From assembly GCF_016598575.1 (NCBI RefSeq), contig NZ_CP066801.1, positions 744,001 to 808,000 on the forward strand: a stretch of 64,000 nucleotides of DNA, read 5' to 3'. The DNA is from Streptomyces sp. HSG2. Its GTDB lineage: Bacteria > Actinomycetota > Actinomycetes > Streptomycetales > Streptomycetaceae. Numbering within the stretch: the first letter of the stretch is position 1; every line of letters begins with the position of its first letter. Under the pieces are notes generated by a model, which saw only the letters and a program-made list of their open reading frames with translations, was not told where the DNA came from and ran no database searches. This document shows positions 33,905-42,474 of this stretch, in pieces. The position numbers were made by a program, and so were the translations under genes.

Positions 33905-34579
33905 TCAACCGCCCTCGCCCACGCCGTTGTAGGGGGCCCCGTCTCCGTGCGGGGGCAGGTCGCCGCGTTCCGCCGGGGGGCGTGTGGCGGCGGGATCGGC
34001 GGGTGGCGGAACCGGCCCGGCCTCCGCGCGTCGGACGGCGTCGATCGCGGCGCGCAGGTGGTCGAGCGGGACCTCCTCCCGGTCCGCCGTGACGCCGACG
34101 ACGTAGCCCGACTCGGGGCGGGCGTACCCGTGCGCCCGCCCGGTCTCCAGACGCCAGAGCCCGCCGTCCTGTTCGCAGGTGTTCCACCGCTCTTCGCAGG
34201 AATCGGCGTCGAGGTCGCCGCGTTCGACGCGGAGGGTGAACGAGCCAGGACCCTCGTGGGGGACGTAGACGGCGGAGAAGCCGTCGTCGCCGTGGACGCC
34301 GACGGATCGCTCGGCGAGACGATAGCCGGGTACCTCGGTGAGGTGCACGAGTTCCGGCGCCGCTCCGCCGGAGCCGGCGCGTCTCACGATCTCGGCGTCG
34401 GAGACGGTGGCGTCGGACGCCGCGGCCTCGCCGGCGCGTTCGGAGGGGGATGCCGCGTCCCGCTCGGCACCGCAGGCCGTCAGAACCAGGGTCAGCAGGA
34501 GCGGCGTCAGGGAACCGAAGCCGCGCGGGGTCCGGGCGTCGACCGCGGGACGGGCGAGGGGGCGCGAGAGACTGGGCAC
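33905..34579 (-). CDS. Putative lipoprotein, hypothetical
   Basis: This 224-residue protein has a basic N-terminus, a hydrophobic stretch and a lipobox (LVLTAC, Cys about residue 36), so it is predicted to be lipid-anchored to the outside of the membrane. The mature part has one pair of Cys (SCEERWNTC) and ends in a Pro-rich tail. The family is not recognised. The GTG start has only a modest ribosome binding site; a later start is possible but would shorten the signal peptide. Confidence 0.6.
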   Translation of the reverse strand: MPSLSRPLARPAVDARTPRGFGSLTPLLLTLVLTACGAERDAASPSERAGEAAASDATVSDAEIVRRAGSGGAAPELVHLTEVPGYRLAERSVGVHGDDGFSAVYVPHEGPGSFTLRVERGDLDADSCEERWNTCEQDGGLWRLETGRAHGYARPESGYVVGVTADREEVPLDHLRAAIDAVRRAEAGPVPPPADPAATRPPAERGDLPPHGDGAPYNGVGEGG

Positions 34580-34669
34580 GGCCTCATCCTGTCAGGCACA
34601 CGCCATACGCGTTCTCGAAACGTCGGAAGCCCCGGCGTGGCGCGCGCCGCCCGTCGCTAGGGTGGCGAC

Positions 34670-35068
34670 ATGAACACACGCTTCGACGCCATCGGCGTGA
34701 TCGTCTCCGACATGACCGCGTCCGTCTCCTTCTACCGTCGTCTCGGTTTCGCCTTTCCCGAGGGGTCCGAACGGCAGCCGCACGCCGAGGCCGAACTCCC
34801 CGGTGGTCTGCGGCTGATGTTGGACACCGAGGAGACGGTGCGTTCCTTCAACCCGGACTGGCGTCCGCCGACCGGCTCCGGTCGGACGTCGTTGGCCCTG
34901 CGGTGCGACGGGCCCGGCGAGGTGGACGCGGTGTACCGCGAGTTGGTCGCGGCGGGTTGCCGCGGGGAGTCGGAGCCGTGGGACGCCTTCTGGGGGCAGC
35001 GGTACGCCATCGTCGCGGACCCGGACGGCAACGCCGTCGACCTCTTCGCTCCTCTTCCGGCGAGCTAG
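34670..35068 (+). CDS. VOC-family (glyoxalase/bleomycin-resistance-like) protein
   Basis: This 132-residue protein has the paired beta-alpha-beta-beta-beta modules of the vicinal oxygen chelate fold (FDAIGVIVSDMTASVSFYRRLGF at the start, AIVADPDGNAVDLF at the end). Members act as small-molecule lyases, dioxygenases or drug-binding proteins; the substrate is not predictable here. ATG with AGGGTGG upstream. Single gene. Confidence 0.82.
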   Translation: MNTRFDAIGVIVSDMTASVSFYRRLGFAFPEGSERQPHAEAELPGGLRLMLDTEETVRSFNPDWRPPTGSGRTSLALRCDGPGEVDAVYRELVAAGCRGESEPWDAFWGQRYAIVADPDGNAVDLFAPLPAS

Positions 35069-35111
35069 CCCGCCCGGCGAGGCCGGCCGCGGCGGGACCG
35101 CCGCTCGCCCG

Positions 35112-36284
35112 TCACTCCGGAGCCTCGCCCCTCCGAGGCTCCCCACCCTCCGACTCCCCCTCCTCCGACCTCCGCCGGTCGCGGGGAGTGTGCCGGGCGT
35201 GGGTGCGCAGTCGGGCCGTGAAGTCCTCGGGGGGCAGGAAGCGGGACCAGCGTTCCGGGAACTCCGCCGGCATGTCGGGATCTGCCTCGCCGCTCCCCGC
35301 CGCGCGCGACACGTACTCGGCGACCTGCGCCTGCCGCTGGCGCTCGTTGGCCTCGCGAGCGGCGGCGGTGGCCGCGGCGGGCCAGACCCGGTCGATGGCG
35401 GCGTTCACCGCCGCGCCGACCAACACGGCGAAGGCGGAGACCCCGATCCACAGCAGGACGGCGACCGGAGCCGCGAGGGAGCCGTAGATGGTCGGTCCCT
35501 CGACGGTGTTGGTGAGGTAGATCCGCAGCAGGAAGCTGCCCAACACCCACATCCCCAGGGCCACCAGCGCTCCCGGCACGTCCTCGATCCACGGCGAGCG
35601 GACGGGCACGGACACGTGGTAAAGGGTGGTCAGGAAGGCCACGGACAAGACGATGACCACAGGCCAATACAACACCTGAACGAGCGTCGTGGACCACGGC
35701 ACGAGCCCCACCACGGCGTCCGGGCCCGCCACCATCAGCGGCAGCGCGACCGAACCGATCAACAGTGCGACGAGGAACAGCAGGAAGGCCAACAGCCGGG
35801 TCCGGACGATGCCGCGTACCCCGTCGAGCCCGTACATCACGGTGATGGTGTCGATGAAGACGTTCACCGCGCGGGAGCCCGACCAGAGGGCGAAGAGGAA
35901 GCCAAGGGAGATGACGTCGGGTCTGCCGCCCCGCATCACGTCGTCCAGGATGGGGCGCGCGATCTGCTCCACACCGCGTTCGGACAGCACCGTCCGGGAG
36001 GCGTCGAGGATGTTGGCGCGCACGCTCTCCGTGGTGTCGGCGCCGGTCCACAGGTCGACGTAGCCGAGCAGGCCGATCACGCTGAGCAGCAGCGGCGGGA
36101 CCGAGAGCAGGGTGAAGAAGGCGGCCTCGGCCGCCAGACCGAGGATCCGGTACTCCATGCACGAGTTGACGGTGTCCTTCAGCAGCAGCCAGGCCATCCT
36201 GCGCTTGGAGACGTTCCGGTAGAGGACACGGGCCCGGTGAAGGCGGCCGGAGGGCCGCTCGGGAGACTCGCTTGCTGGCTGCAC
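35112..36284 (-). CDS. YihY/BrkB-family inner membrane protein
   Basis: This 390-residue protein has about six transmembrane helices (AFFTLLSVPPLLLSVIGLLGYV; LLAFLLFLVALLIGSVALPLMV; VLYWPVVIVLSVAFLTTLY; ALVALGMWVLGSFLLRIYL; VAVLLWIGVSAFAVLVGAAVNA) and the family's YGSLAA segment. A charged C-terminal tail of about 80 residues is cytoplasmic. The family was once called ribonuclease BN but is now regarded as membrane proteins of unknown function. GTG at 36284; the 353-base upstream region holds no gene. Confidence 0.82.
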   Translation of the reverse strand: MQPASESPERPSGRLHRARVLYRNVSKRRMAWLLLKDTVNSCMEYRILGLAAEAAFFTLLSVPPLLLSVIGLLGYVDLWTGADTTESVRANILDASRTVLSERGVEQIARPILDDVMRGGRPDVISLGFLFALWSGSRAVNVFIDTITVMYGLDGVRGIVRTRLLAFLLFLVALLIGSVALPLMVAGPDAVVGLVPWSTTLVQVLYWPVVIVLSVAFLTTLYHVSVPVRSPWIEDVPGALVALGMWVLGSFLLRIYLTNTVEGPTIYGSLAAPVAVLLWIGVSAFAVLVGAAVNAAIDRVWPAAATAAAREANERQRQAQVAEYVSRAAGSGEADPDMPAEFPERWSRFLPPEDFTARLRTHARHTPRDRRRSEEGESEGGEPRRGEAPE

Positions 36285-36637
36285 GCCCCCAAGGTATATC
36301 CGCGACGGACCGGGCCCCCCACCCCCGCGCACCCCTGGTGGGTCGACATCGCCGCAGGCAACGGCGGTGTCGGCGAGCCCCCACGGGCCGCGCCGCGAGC
36401 CTCGGCGACGGCGATGCCCGCGCGTGCGTGCGCACGATCCGACGCCGCGCCGGGGTGCCGGGGCGACGGGTCCCCCGGGCCGGGGAGAGAGACGACCGCG
36501 CGGCCGTATCGCCTCGGCGCGCTCTCCCGTCCACACCCCGGCGGCCGTTCACCTGTCGTACCATCACACCCCGGGACACCCCGCCCTCGGTCGACACGCG
36601 GACCGACGCGGTCGGCTCAGGTCCCCGTGGAGGTGGG

Positions 36638-37969
36638 ATGGGACATCGCGGCAGACACCGCCGGCGCAGGCGAGGCAGAGCGCTCCGGGCGGGCCTGGCC
36701 GGCACCGGACTCGCCCTGACCGCCGCCGCCACGCTGATCAGCGCCTCGCAGGCCACGGTCACGGACGACCCCGGGCGACTGGAGTCCCTGGGCCGGGCCG
36801 AGCGGGCGTCGTTGCGTCTGGTCGAGGACCGGGTGCCGGAGCACCGGCTGGACCGCCTCGCCGCGACGTTGGGCGCGCCCGAGGACGTGGCCGCGGTCCT
36901 CGGTTCCGCCGACGGGACGCTGGCCACGGGCGACGACTGCGCCTCCACCGTCCGCCCGGACCTTCCGATCGCACCGAGGGCCGCACGGTCGTTCTGTTGG
37001 GACGAGCGGGAGACGCGCGGCTGGCTCCCCGGCGGGGTGGCCGCCTCGGGGGACACCGACGGCCCGTCCGGGCCGGACGGGGTCGTGGTGGCCGGGTGGT
37101 CCCGTGACACGGGCGCTTCCGCGGGGGGTGGGCTCGCCCGCGTCGACCTCGTCGCAGCGGACGACACGGTCCGGGGCGGAGGGACGTCGGACCGGGAGGG
37201 GCCGCGTCGGGCCTCCGCCCTGCTGGTCGTGCCGGTGGAGGGAGGCGACGACTACCGGGGGCTGGCCTCGCCGGTGGAGGGGATCGTGCGGCACCGGGAC
37301 AAGCTGCTGGTGACCGCCGGTCCCGGCGACCGTAACGCGTTGTACGTGTTCGATCTCGACCGGTTCCACCGGGCGAACGTGGAGTCCGCCGCCGTCGGCC
37401 GGGTTCCCGGTGGCTGGGCGGCGCTCGGCCACCGCCACGTCCTGCCGGCCGTCGCCGCTTACCGGATGCCCGGTGGGCCGGGGGTGCCTCGGCCCTCCGT
37501 TCTCTCCCTGGATCGTGGCACCAGCCCGCCCGGACTGGTCGCCGGCGAGTGGGTGGACCCGGACACCGACGGCCCGACACGGCTGTGGCGCTACGCCTTC
37601 AGCTCGGAACCGGGGCGGGCGGGACTGCCCGCCGCGGACTCGGCCGGCCGGGTGGAGGCACGGGAGGCGTACCGGACGGGGGCGAACGGCGTGGCGGGGG
37701 TGTTGACCCACCGGCCGGCGGGCCGGGAGCGGGCCGGATGGTACCTGGGTCGTGTCGCCGGTGACGGGGACACCGGGCGGGCGTCGTTGGTACGCCAGGA
37801 TTCCGAGGGAACCCGGGCGGTGGTGTGCGGAGCCGACCGTTCACAGCGCTGCTGGAGTCTCGACGCGGGCGCCCTGTCCTACCGCGCGGGGACGGACGAG
37901 GTCTGGTCGCGCTCCGGTCGCGTGCTCTTCGCGGTTCCGCTGGCCGCGATCGACGACGTCCTCGATTGA
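36638..37969 (+). CDS. Secreted hypothetical protein
   Basis: This 443-residue protein has a twin-Arg-rich N-terminus (MGHRGRHRRRRRGRALRAG), a hydrophobic segment and an ASQA-type cleavage region near residue 42, so export is likely. Two Cys pairs lie at the DDCASTV/FCWDE and VVCG/RCW regions. Repeating short strands (DGVVVAGWSR, RNALYVFDLDRF, LVRQDSEG) suggest a beta-propeller-like body. I do not recognise the family. ATG with GGAGGTGGG upstream gives a firm start. Confidence 0.65.
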   Translation: MGHRGRHRRRRRGRALRAGLAGTGLALTAAATLISASQATVTDDPGRLESLGRAERASLRLVEDRVPEHRLDRLAATLGAPEDVAAVLGSADGTLATGDDCASTVRPDLPIAPRAARSFCWDERETRGWLPGGVAASGDTDGPSGPDGVVVAGWSRDTGASAGGGLARVDLVAADDTVRGGGTSDREGPRRASALLVVPVEGGDDYRGLASPVEGIVRHRDKLLVTAGPGDRNALYVFDLDRFHRANVESAAVGRVPGGWAALGHRHVLPAVAAYRMPGGPGVPRPSVLSLDRGTSPPGLVAGEWVDPDTDGPTRLWRYAFSSEPGRAGLPAADSAGRVEAREAYRTGANGVAGVLTHRPAGRERAGWYLGRVAGDGDTGRASLVRQDSEGTRAVVCGADRSQRCWSLDAGALSYRAGTDEVWSRSGRVLFAVPLAAIDDVLD

Positions 37970-38130
37970 GGCCCGTTTCGAGGGTCGCGTCGTGGGCACC
38001 GCGCACCCCGGGGACCGGGCGCGTCCGTGGTGTCCGCCGCGTCCTCCCGGTCGGTCGGGTGCCGTTGGGCCGTCGTCGCGCACCGCCCGGCGACGGCGCC
38101 GGTCGACAGCGGGGCGGGGATGATTCTTGT

Positions 38131-38205
38131 GTGGCGAGGTTGAAAGCCCGCTTCACGTGGGTGGTCTTCACGGTTCACATACCATCCCATCAGCTTGTGA
38201 CGGAG
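38131..38205 (-). pseudogene. 5' remnant of an IS200/IS605 TnpB gene
   Basis: The minus strand reads MKTTHVKRAFN from a GTG at 38171, the typical start of actinobacterial TnpB (VKRAFKFR...). After these residues the frame continues into unrelated Arg/Pro-rich sequence, so the gene is broken within its first dozen codons. An in-frame or shifted ATG lies just upstream (38195 area). It has the same orientation as the 3' TnpB remnant 6 kb away. Confidence 0.5.
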
Positions 38206-38287
38206 TGTGGGCGGTCGGGGGCGGACGCCGGTTCGCCCCGGCGGCGAACCGGCTTTCCCCGCCCCGTTCCGCGGGAGCTTCGTTTCC

Positions 38288-38309
38288 TCCCCCGGCCGAA
38301 GCCGGGGGA
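38288..38309 (-). mobile_element. Orphan IS200/IS605-like end hairpin before the GNAT gene
   Basis: A nine-pair stem (TCCCCCGGC/GCCGGGGGA) with a CGAA loop is flanked as in the hairpin at 31686 (GATTCC before and GAGGAAAC after, reading the minus strand). It resembles a third IS200/IS605 end. It lies 21 bases upstream of the GNAT start and might also influence that gene. The 360-base gap 37970-38329 holds only this and the TnpB fragment. Confidence 0.45.
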
Positions 38310-38329
38310 ATCCACGAAGGAGAGCCCCG

Positions 38330-38905
38330 ATGAACACCATCGCCGTGACCACCTGGTCCCTGGAGCAGACCGCGCCGACCGATCTTCGACCGGCGGCCCA
38401 CCCAAAGGAGGACGTACGGGTGCTGCGGGCCGAGGTCCCCTCCCCCGAGTTCAGCCGGTTCCTCTACTGCTCGGTGGGCGGGGACGTCCGCTGGACGGAC
38501 CGGCTCGGCTGGACGTACGCCCGGTGGCGGGAGTACCTCCGGCGTCCCGGGGTGGAGACCTGGGTGGCCTGGGAGCGGGGAACGCCGGCCGGCTACCTGG
38601 AGTTGTCCCCGGACAGGGACGCGGACGTGGAGATCGTCTATTTCGGCTTGATTCCGTCCTTCCGCGGCAGGGGGATCGGGGGGCACCTGCTCTCCGTCGG
38701 GGCGGCGCGTGCCTGGGATCTCGCCGACCGGCGGCCCGGCTTGCCGGCGACTCGGCGAGTGTGGCTGCACACCTGCAGCGAGGACGGCCCGTACGCGATG
38801 GAGAACTACCGGCGCCGCGGCTTCCGACTGTTCGACACCCGGGTCGAGCGGGTGCCGCCGGCTCCGATGCCGGGGCCGTGGCCCGGCGCCCTTCCCGCCG
38901 GCTGA
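38330..38905 (+). CDS. GNAT-family N-acetyltransferase
   Basis: This 191-residue protein has the acetyl-CoA pyrophosphate-binding motif A (FGLIPSFRGRGIGGHLL, about residues 104-120) and a downstream YAMENYRRRGFRLF motif B. It transfers an acetyl group to an amine; the substrate is unknown. ATG with AAGGAGAG. It lies between IS debris and the sulfur operon. Confidence 0.82.
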   Translation: MNTIAVTTWSLEQTAPTDLRPAAHPKEDVRVLRAEVPSPEFSRFLYCSVGGDVRWTDRLGWTYARWREYLRRPGVETWVAWERGTPAGYLELSPDRDADVEIVYFGLIPSFRGRGIGGHLLSVGAARAWDLADRRPGLPATRRVWLHTCSEDGPYAMENYRRRGFRLFDTRVERVPPAPMPGPWPGALPAG

Positions 38906-39038
38906 GGCCAGGAGCGGACCGCTTGGGGGACGACTGGTCGGGCGTGTCGGCGGGGCGACGCCGGGAGGGACCGTCGGCCCGTGCGCGGGCGGCCCCCGGC
39001 CGAGACGACACCCCTTCCATCTCACCAAGCGAGACAAT

Positions 39039-39059
39039 ATCGTCCATATAACGGACGAT
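39039..39059 (+). promoter_or_regulatory. Promoter-like element inside an inverted repeat upstream of cysI
   Basis: ATCGTCC and GGACGAT (seven-base arms) flank ATATAAC, which contains a TATAAC -10-like hexamer. The block is AT-rich against its surroundings and lies 39 bases before the leader peptide. It probably combines the cys operon promoter with an operator for a sulfur-responsive repressor; both roles are inference. Confidence 0.5.
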
Positions 39060-39097
39060 GCTGGACGGTCTCCGGAGCGCCGTGCCACGCTTCCGCC

Positions 39098-39181
39098 ATG
39101 CCTGGAACGGGAACCGCCTTGGTGAGTCGACGCCACGTCGACCTCGGCCGCATGTCCAGCGCCATGTGTCCGGTGCGCTGA
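39098..39181 (+). CDS. Putative leader peptide of the cysI operon
   Basis: A 27-codon ORF ends SRRHVDLGRMSSAMCPVR and stops 146 bases before cysI. The RRHVDLxR...C signature matches a family of short 'putative leader peptides' that in Streptomyces precede sulfur genes, as far as I recall. The single Cys codon near the end could sense cysteine-tRNA supply by ribosome stalling. An in-frame GTG at 39122 could be the start instead and would give 19 residues. Confidence 0.6.
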   Translation: MPGTGTALVSRRHVDLGRMSSAMCPVR

Positions 39182-39327
39182 CCTTCCCCGGAAGCCCCGC
39201 CCCCTTCGTCGCCTCACGTCACCGCGCGCTCCTCGGCGCGCAGGTCAGGACGTGCCACGCGGCGATGCCTCCCGACGGCGCCCCGCGCCGACTCCCGTAC
39301 CCCGCTGCCCCGAAGGACGTGTCACGC

Positions 39328-41019
39328 ATGGCCGCCACCCCGAACGACGCCGCGACAACCCCCCGCAAGGCCGGTCGCCACCGCGGCGAGGGCCAGTGGG
39401 CGGCGGGGCACTTCACTCCGCTCAACGGCAACGAGCAGTTCAAGCGGGACGACGACGGTCTCAATGTGCGGACACGTATTGAGACGATCTACGCCAAGCG
39501 CGGTTTCGACTCGATCGACCCGCAGGACCTGCGCGGCCGGATGCGGTGGTGGGGCCTCTACACCCAGCGCAAGGCCGGGATCGACGGCGGCAGGACGGCG
39601 GTTCTGGAACCGGAGGAGCTGGAGGACCGTTATTTCATGCTCCGCGTCCGTGTCGACGGCGGGCGGCTGACCACCCGTCAACTGCGGGTCGTCGGCGAGA
39701 TCTCCCAGGAGTTCGCGCGGGGCACGGCCGATCTCACCGACCGACAGAACGTGCAGTACCACTGGATCCGCATCGAGGACGTGCCCGAGATCTGGAACCG
39801 TCTGGAGGCCGTCGGCCTCTCCACGACGGAGGCGTGCGGTGACACCCCTCGGGTGATCCTCGGCTCGCCCGTCGCCGGCATCGCCGCCGACGAGATCATC
39901 GACGGCACCCCCGCCATCGAGGAGATCCAGCGCCGCGTGGTCGGGAACCCGGCGTTCTCCAACCTCCCGCGCAAGTTCAAGTCGGCGATCTCCGGATCGC
40001 CCTCGCTCGACGTGGCGCACGAGATCAACGACATCGCCTTCGTCGGCGTCGAGCACCCGGAGCACGGACCGGGCTTCGATCTGTGGGTGGGCGGAGGCCT
40101 CTCGACCAACCCGAAGATCGGCGTCCGCCTCGGCGCCTGGGTCCCCCTGGAGGAGGTGGCGGACGTCCACGAGGCCGTCGTCTCGGTCTTCCGGGACCAC
40201 GGCTACCGGCGCCTTCGCACCAGGGCCCGACTGAAGTTCCTGGTCGCCGACTGGGGCGCGGAGAAGTTCCGTCGCGTGCTGGAGGAGGACTACCTGGGGC
40301 GGGCGCTGCGGGACGGTCCGGCGCCGGCCGAGCCCTCCGCGCGATGGCGCGACCACGTGGGCGTCCACCGGCAGCGGGACGGCCTCCACTACGTGGGGTT
40401 CGCCCCGCGCGTCGGCCGGGTGGACGGTGCCACCCTGACGAAGATCGCCGATCTGGCGGAGGCCCACGGGTCGGGCCGGGTGCGGACCACCGCCGAACAG
40501 AAGATGATCATCCTGGACGTCCCCCGAGACCGGGTCGACTCCTTGGTCGAGTCCCTCCAGGCGCTCGACCTCACCGCGTCGCCCTCTCCCTTCCGGCGAG
40601 GGACCATGGCGTGCACCGGCATCGAGTACTGCAAGCTGGCCATCGTCGAGACCAAGGCGCGGGGCGCCTCGCTGATCGACGAACTGGAGCGCCGCCTGCC
40701 GGACTTCGAGGAACCGATCACCATCAACCTCAACGGCTGCCCGAACGCCTGTGCGCGGATCCAGGTCGCGGACATCGGCCTGAAGGGACAGCTCGTCATG
40801 AACGACCGCGGCGAGCAGGTCGAGGGCTACCAGGTGCACCTCGGCGGCGCGCTGGGGCTCCAGCCGGGGTTCGGCCGCAAGGTGCGGGGGCTCAAGGTGA
40901 CCTCCGAGGAGCTGCCCGACTACGTCGAACGGCTGCTGCGCCGCTTCCGGGAGGAACGCCTGCCCGACGAGCGGTTCGCGACCTGGGCCGCGCGTGCCGG
41001 CGAGGAGTCGCTGTCGTGA
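39328..41019 (+). CDS. cysI: Ferredoxin-type assimilatory sulfite (nitrite/sulfite) reductase
   Basis: The enzyme reduces sulfite to sulfide using siroheme and a [4Fe-4S] cluster. The 563-residue protein shows the two nitrite/sulfite-reductase half domains and the cluster/siroheme ligands Cys429-x5-Cys435 and Cys471-x3-Cys475 (ACTGIEYC, NGCPNAC). Its length and lack of flavin domains point to a ferredoxin-dependent enzyme like mycobacterial NirA/SirA. Nitrite reduction cannot be excluded by sequence, but the cysHCDN genes behind it favour sulfite. ATG with GAAGGA. The stop overlaps the next gene's GTG. Confidence 0.9.
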   Translation: MAATPNDAATTPRKAGRHRGEGQWAAGHFTPLNGNEQFKRDDDGLNVRTRIETIYAKRGFDSIDPQDLRGRMRWWGLYTQRKAGIDGGRTAVLEPEELEDRYFMLRVRVDGGRLTTRQLRVVGEISQEFARGTADLTDRQNVQYHWIRIEDVPEIWNRLEAVGLSTTEACGDTPRVILGSPVAGIAADEIIDGTPAIEEIQRRVVGNPAFSNLPRKFKSAISGSPSLDVAHEINDIAFVGVEHPEHGPGFDLWVGGGLSTNPKIGVRLGAWVPLEEVADVHEAVVSVFRDHGYRRLRTRARLKFLVADWGAEKFRRVLEEDYLGRALRDGPAPAEPSARWRDHVGVHRQRDGLHYVGFAPRVGRVDGATLTKIADLAEAHGSGRVRTTAEQKMIILDVPRDRVDSLVESLQALDLTASPSPFRRGTMACTGIEYCKLAIVETKARGASLIDELERRLPDFEEPITINLNGCPNACARIQVADIGLKGQLVMNDRGEQVEGYQVHLGGALGLQPGFGRKVRGLKVTSEELPDYVERLLRRFREERLPDERFATWAARAGEESLS

Positions 41020-41195
41020 GCGAGCGCGCGGCCCCCTTCTACTGCCCCTATTGCGGCGACGAGGACCTGCGCCCCGGGGAACAGGGCCACGGCGCCTGGG
41101 AGTGCGCGGCGTGCAACCGGGGCTTCCGACTGGCGTTCCTCGGACTCCTCGCCCGGGGAACGAGGATCGCCCCGACGGGAGGGGACGACCGATGA
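41016..41195 (+). CDS. Small zinc-ribbon protein between cysI and cysH
   Basis: This 59-residue protein has two CxxC pairs (CPYCGDED and CAACNRGF), which should bind one zinc. It overlaps both neighbours by four bases (GTGA with cysI, ATGA with cysH), so the three are translationally coupled. Its conserved placement suggests a helper role in sulfite or APS reduction, such as electron transfer, metal delivery or complex assembly, but no function is known to me. Confidence 0.8.
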   Translation: MSERAAPFYCPYCGDEDLRPGEQGHGAWECAACNRGFRLAFLGLLARGTRIAPTGGDDR

Positions 41196-41902
41196 CCGCG
41201 GTCCCCCGGGAGCGCACGCCGGAGGAACTCCGGGCGCTCGCGAAACGCGCAGGACGGGAGTTGGAGGAGGCCACCGCGGACGAGATCCTCCGCTGGGCCG
41301 CCGACGCCTTCGGCCCCGGCCTCTGTGTGACCTCCTCGATGGAGGACGCGGTCGTCGCCCACCTCGCCTCGAAGGCACGACCCGGCGTCGCCGTGCTCTT
41401 CCTCGACACCGGCTACCACTTCCCCGAGACCCTGGGAACCCGTGACGCGGTCGCCGCCGTCATGGACGTCGACGTCCACACCCTCACCCCTGCCCGGACG
41501 GTCGCCGAGCAGGACGCCGCGTACGGCCCCCGGCTCCACGACCGTGACCCGGACCTGTGCTGCGCGTTGCGCAAGGTACGACCCCTCGACGAGGGGCTGC
41601 GGCACTACGTCGCCTGGGCGACCGGGCTGCGCCGCGACGAGTCCCCGACCCGGGCCGGTACGCCGGTCGTCGGATGGGACGACAAGCGACAGAAAGTGAA
41701 GATATCCCCGATCGCCCGATGGACAGAGGAAGACGTGGCAGTGTACGTCGCCGAACACGGCGTCCTCACCAATCCGTTGCTGGCGGACGGCTACGCCTCG
41801 GTCGGCTGCGCTCCGTGCACCCGACGAGTGGCCGAGGGCGAGGACGCCCGTGCGGGCCGCTGGTCGGGCCTGGCCAAGACCGAATGCGGACTGCACGGAT
41901 GA
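41192..41902 (+). CDS. cysH: Phosphoadenylyl/adenylyl-sulfate reductase
   Basis: CysH reduces APS (or PAPS) to sulfite. The 236-residue protein has the PP-loop-related fold and a full set of cluster Cys: DLCCALRK and GCAPCTR, plus the C-terminal catalytic ECGLHG. Possession of the CC...CxxC ligands indicates a [4Fe-4S] enzyme using APS, as in most actinobacteria. The ATG overlaps the stop of the zinc-ribbon gene. Confidence 0.92.
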   Translation: MTAVPRERTPEELRALAKRAGRELEEATADEILRWAADAFGPGLCVTSSMEDAVVAHLASKARPGVAVLFLDTGYHFPETLGTRDAVAAVMDVDVHTLTPARTVAEQDAAYGPRLHDRDPDLCCALRKVRPLDEGLRHYVAWATGLRRDESPTRAGTPVVGWDDKRQKVKISPIARWTEEDVAVYVAEHGVLTNPLLADGYASVGCAPCTRRVAEGEDARAGRWSGLAKTECGLHG

Positions 41903-41937
41903 CGACGACCAACCGGAACCGGACACAGGAGAACCAC

Positions 41938-42474
41938 GTGACGAGCGGAGCCACCGTGTGGCTGACCGGGCTGCCGAGCGCGGGGAAGACCACGATCGCC
42001 GGGGCGTTGGCCGAGCGACTGGGTGCGGAGGGACGACGTGTGGAGGTCCTCGACGGCGACGAGGTCCGCGCGTTCCTCTCCGCCGGCCTCGGGTTCACGC
42101 GCGAGGACCGCAGGACGCATGTGGAGCGCGTGGGGTTCGTGGCGGAGTTGCTCGCCCGCAACGGCGTCCTCGCGCTCGTCCCGGTGATCGCGCCGTACGC
42201 GGACAGCCGGGAGGCGGTGCGCGAGAGGCACCGGGCGAACGGCACCCCCTACCTGGAGGTGCACGTCGCGACGCCGTTGGAAGTGTGCTCGGACCGCGAT
42301 GTCAAGGGCCTGTACGCCAGGCAGGCGGCCGGCGAGATGAGCGGTCTGACCGGTGTCGACGACCCGTACGAGGTGCCGGAGCGACCCGACGCGCGCATCG
42401 CGTCGCAGGACCAGACCGTCGAGGAGTCGGCCGCGGTGGTGCACGCGCTGCTGAGCGAGAGGAGCCTGGCGTGA
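41938..42474 (+). CDS. cysC: Adenylylsulfate kinase
   Basis: APS kinase phosphorylates APS to PAPS. The 178-residue protein has a P-loop GLPSAGKTT and the family's DGDEVR, DRRTHVERVGFVAELL and GLYARQAAGEM segments. I chose GTG 41938 for its AGGAG at ideal spacing; an ATG overlapping the cysH stop (41899) would add 13 residues. With a CysH of the APS type, PAPS is probably needed for sulfation reactions rather than for assimilation. Confidence 0.9.
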   Translation: MTSGATVWLTGLPSAGKTTIAGALAERLGAEGRRVEVLDGDEVRAFLSAGLGFTREDRRTHVERVGFVAELLARNGVLALVPVIAPYADSREAVRERHRANGTPYLEVHVATPLEVCSDRDVKGLYARQAAGEMSGLTGVDDPYEVPERPDARIASQDQTVEESAAVVHALLSERSLA

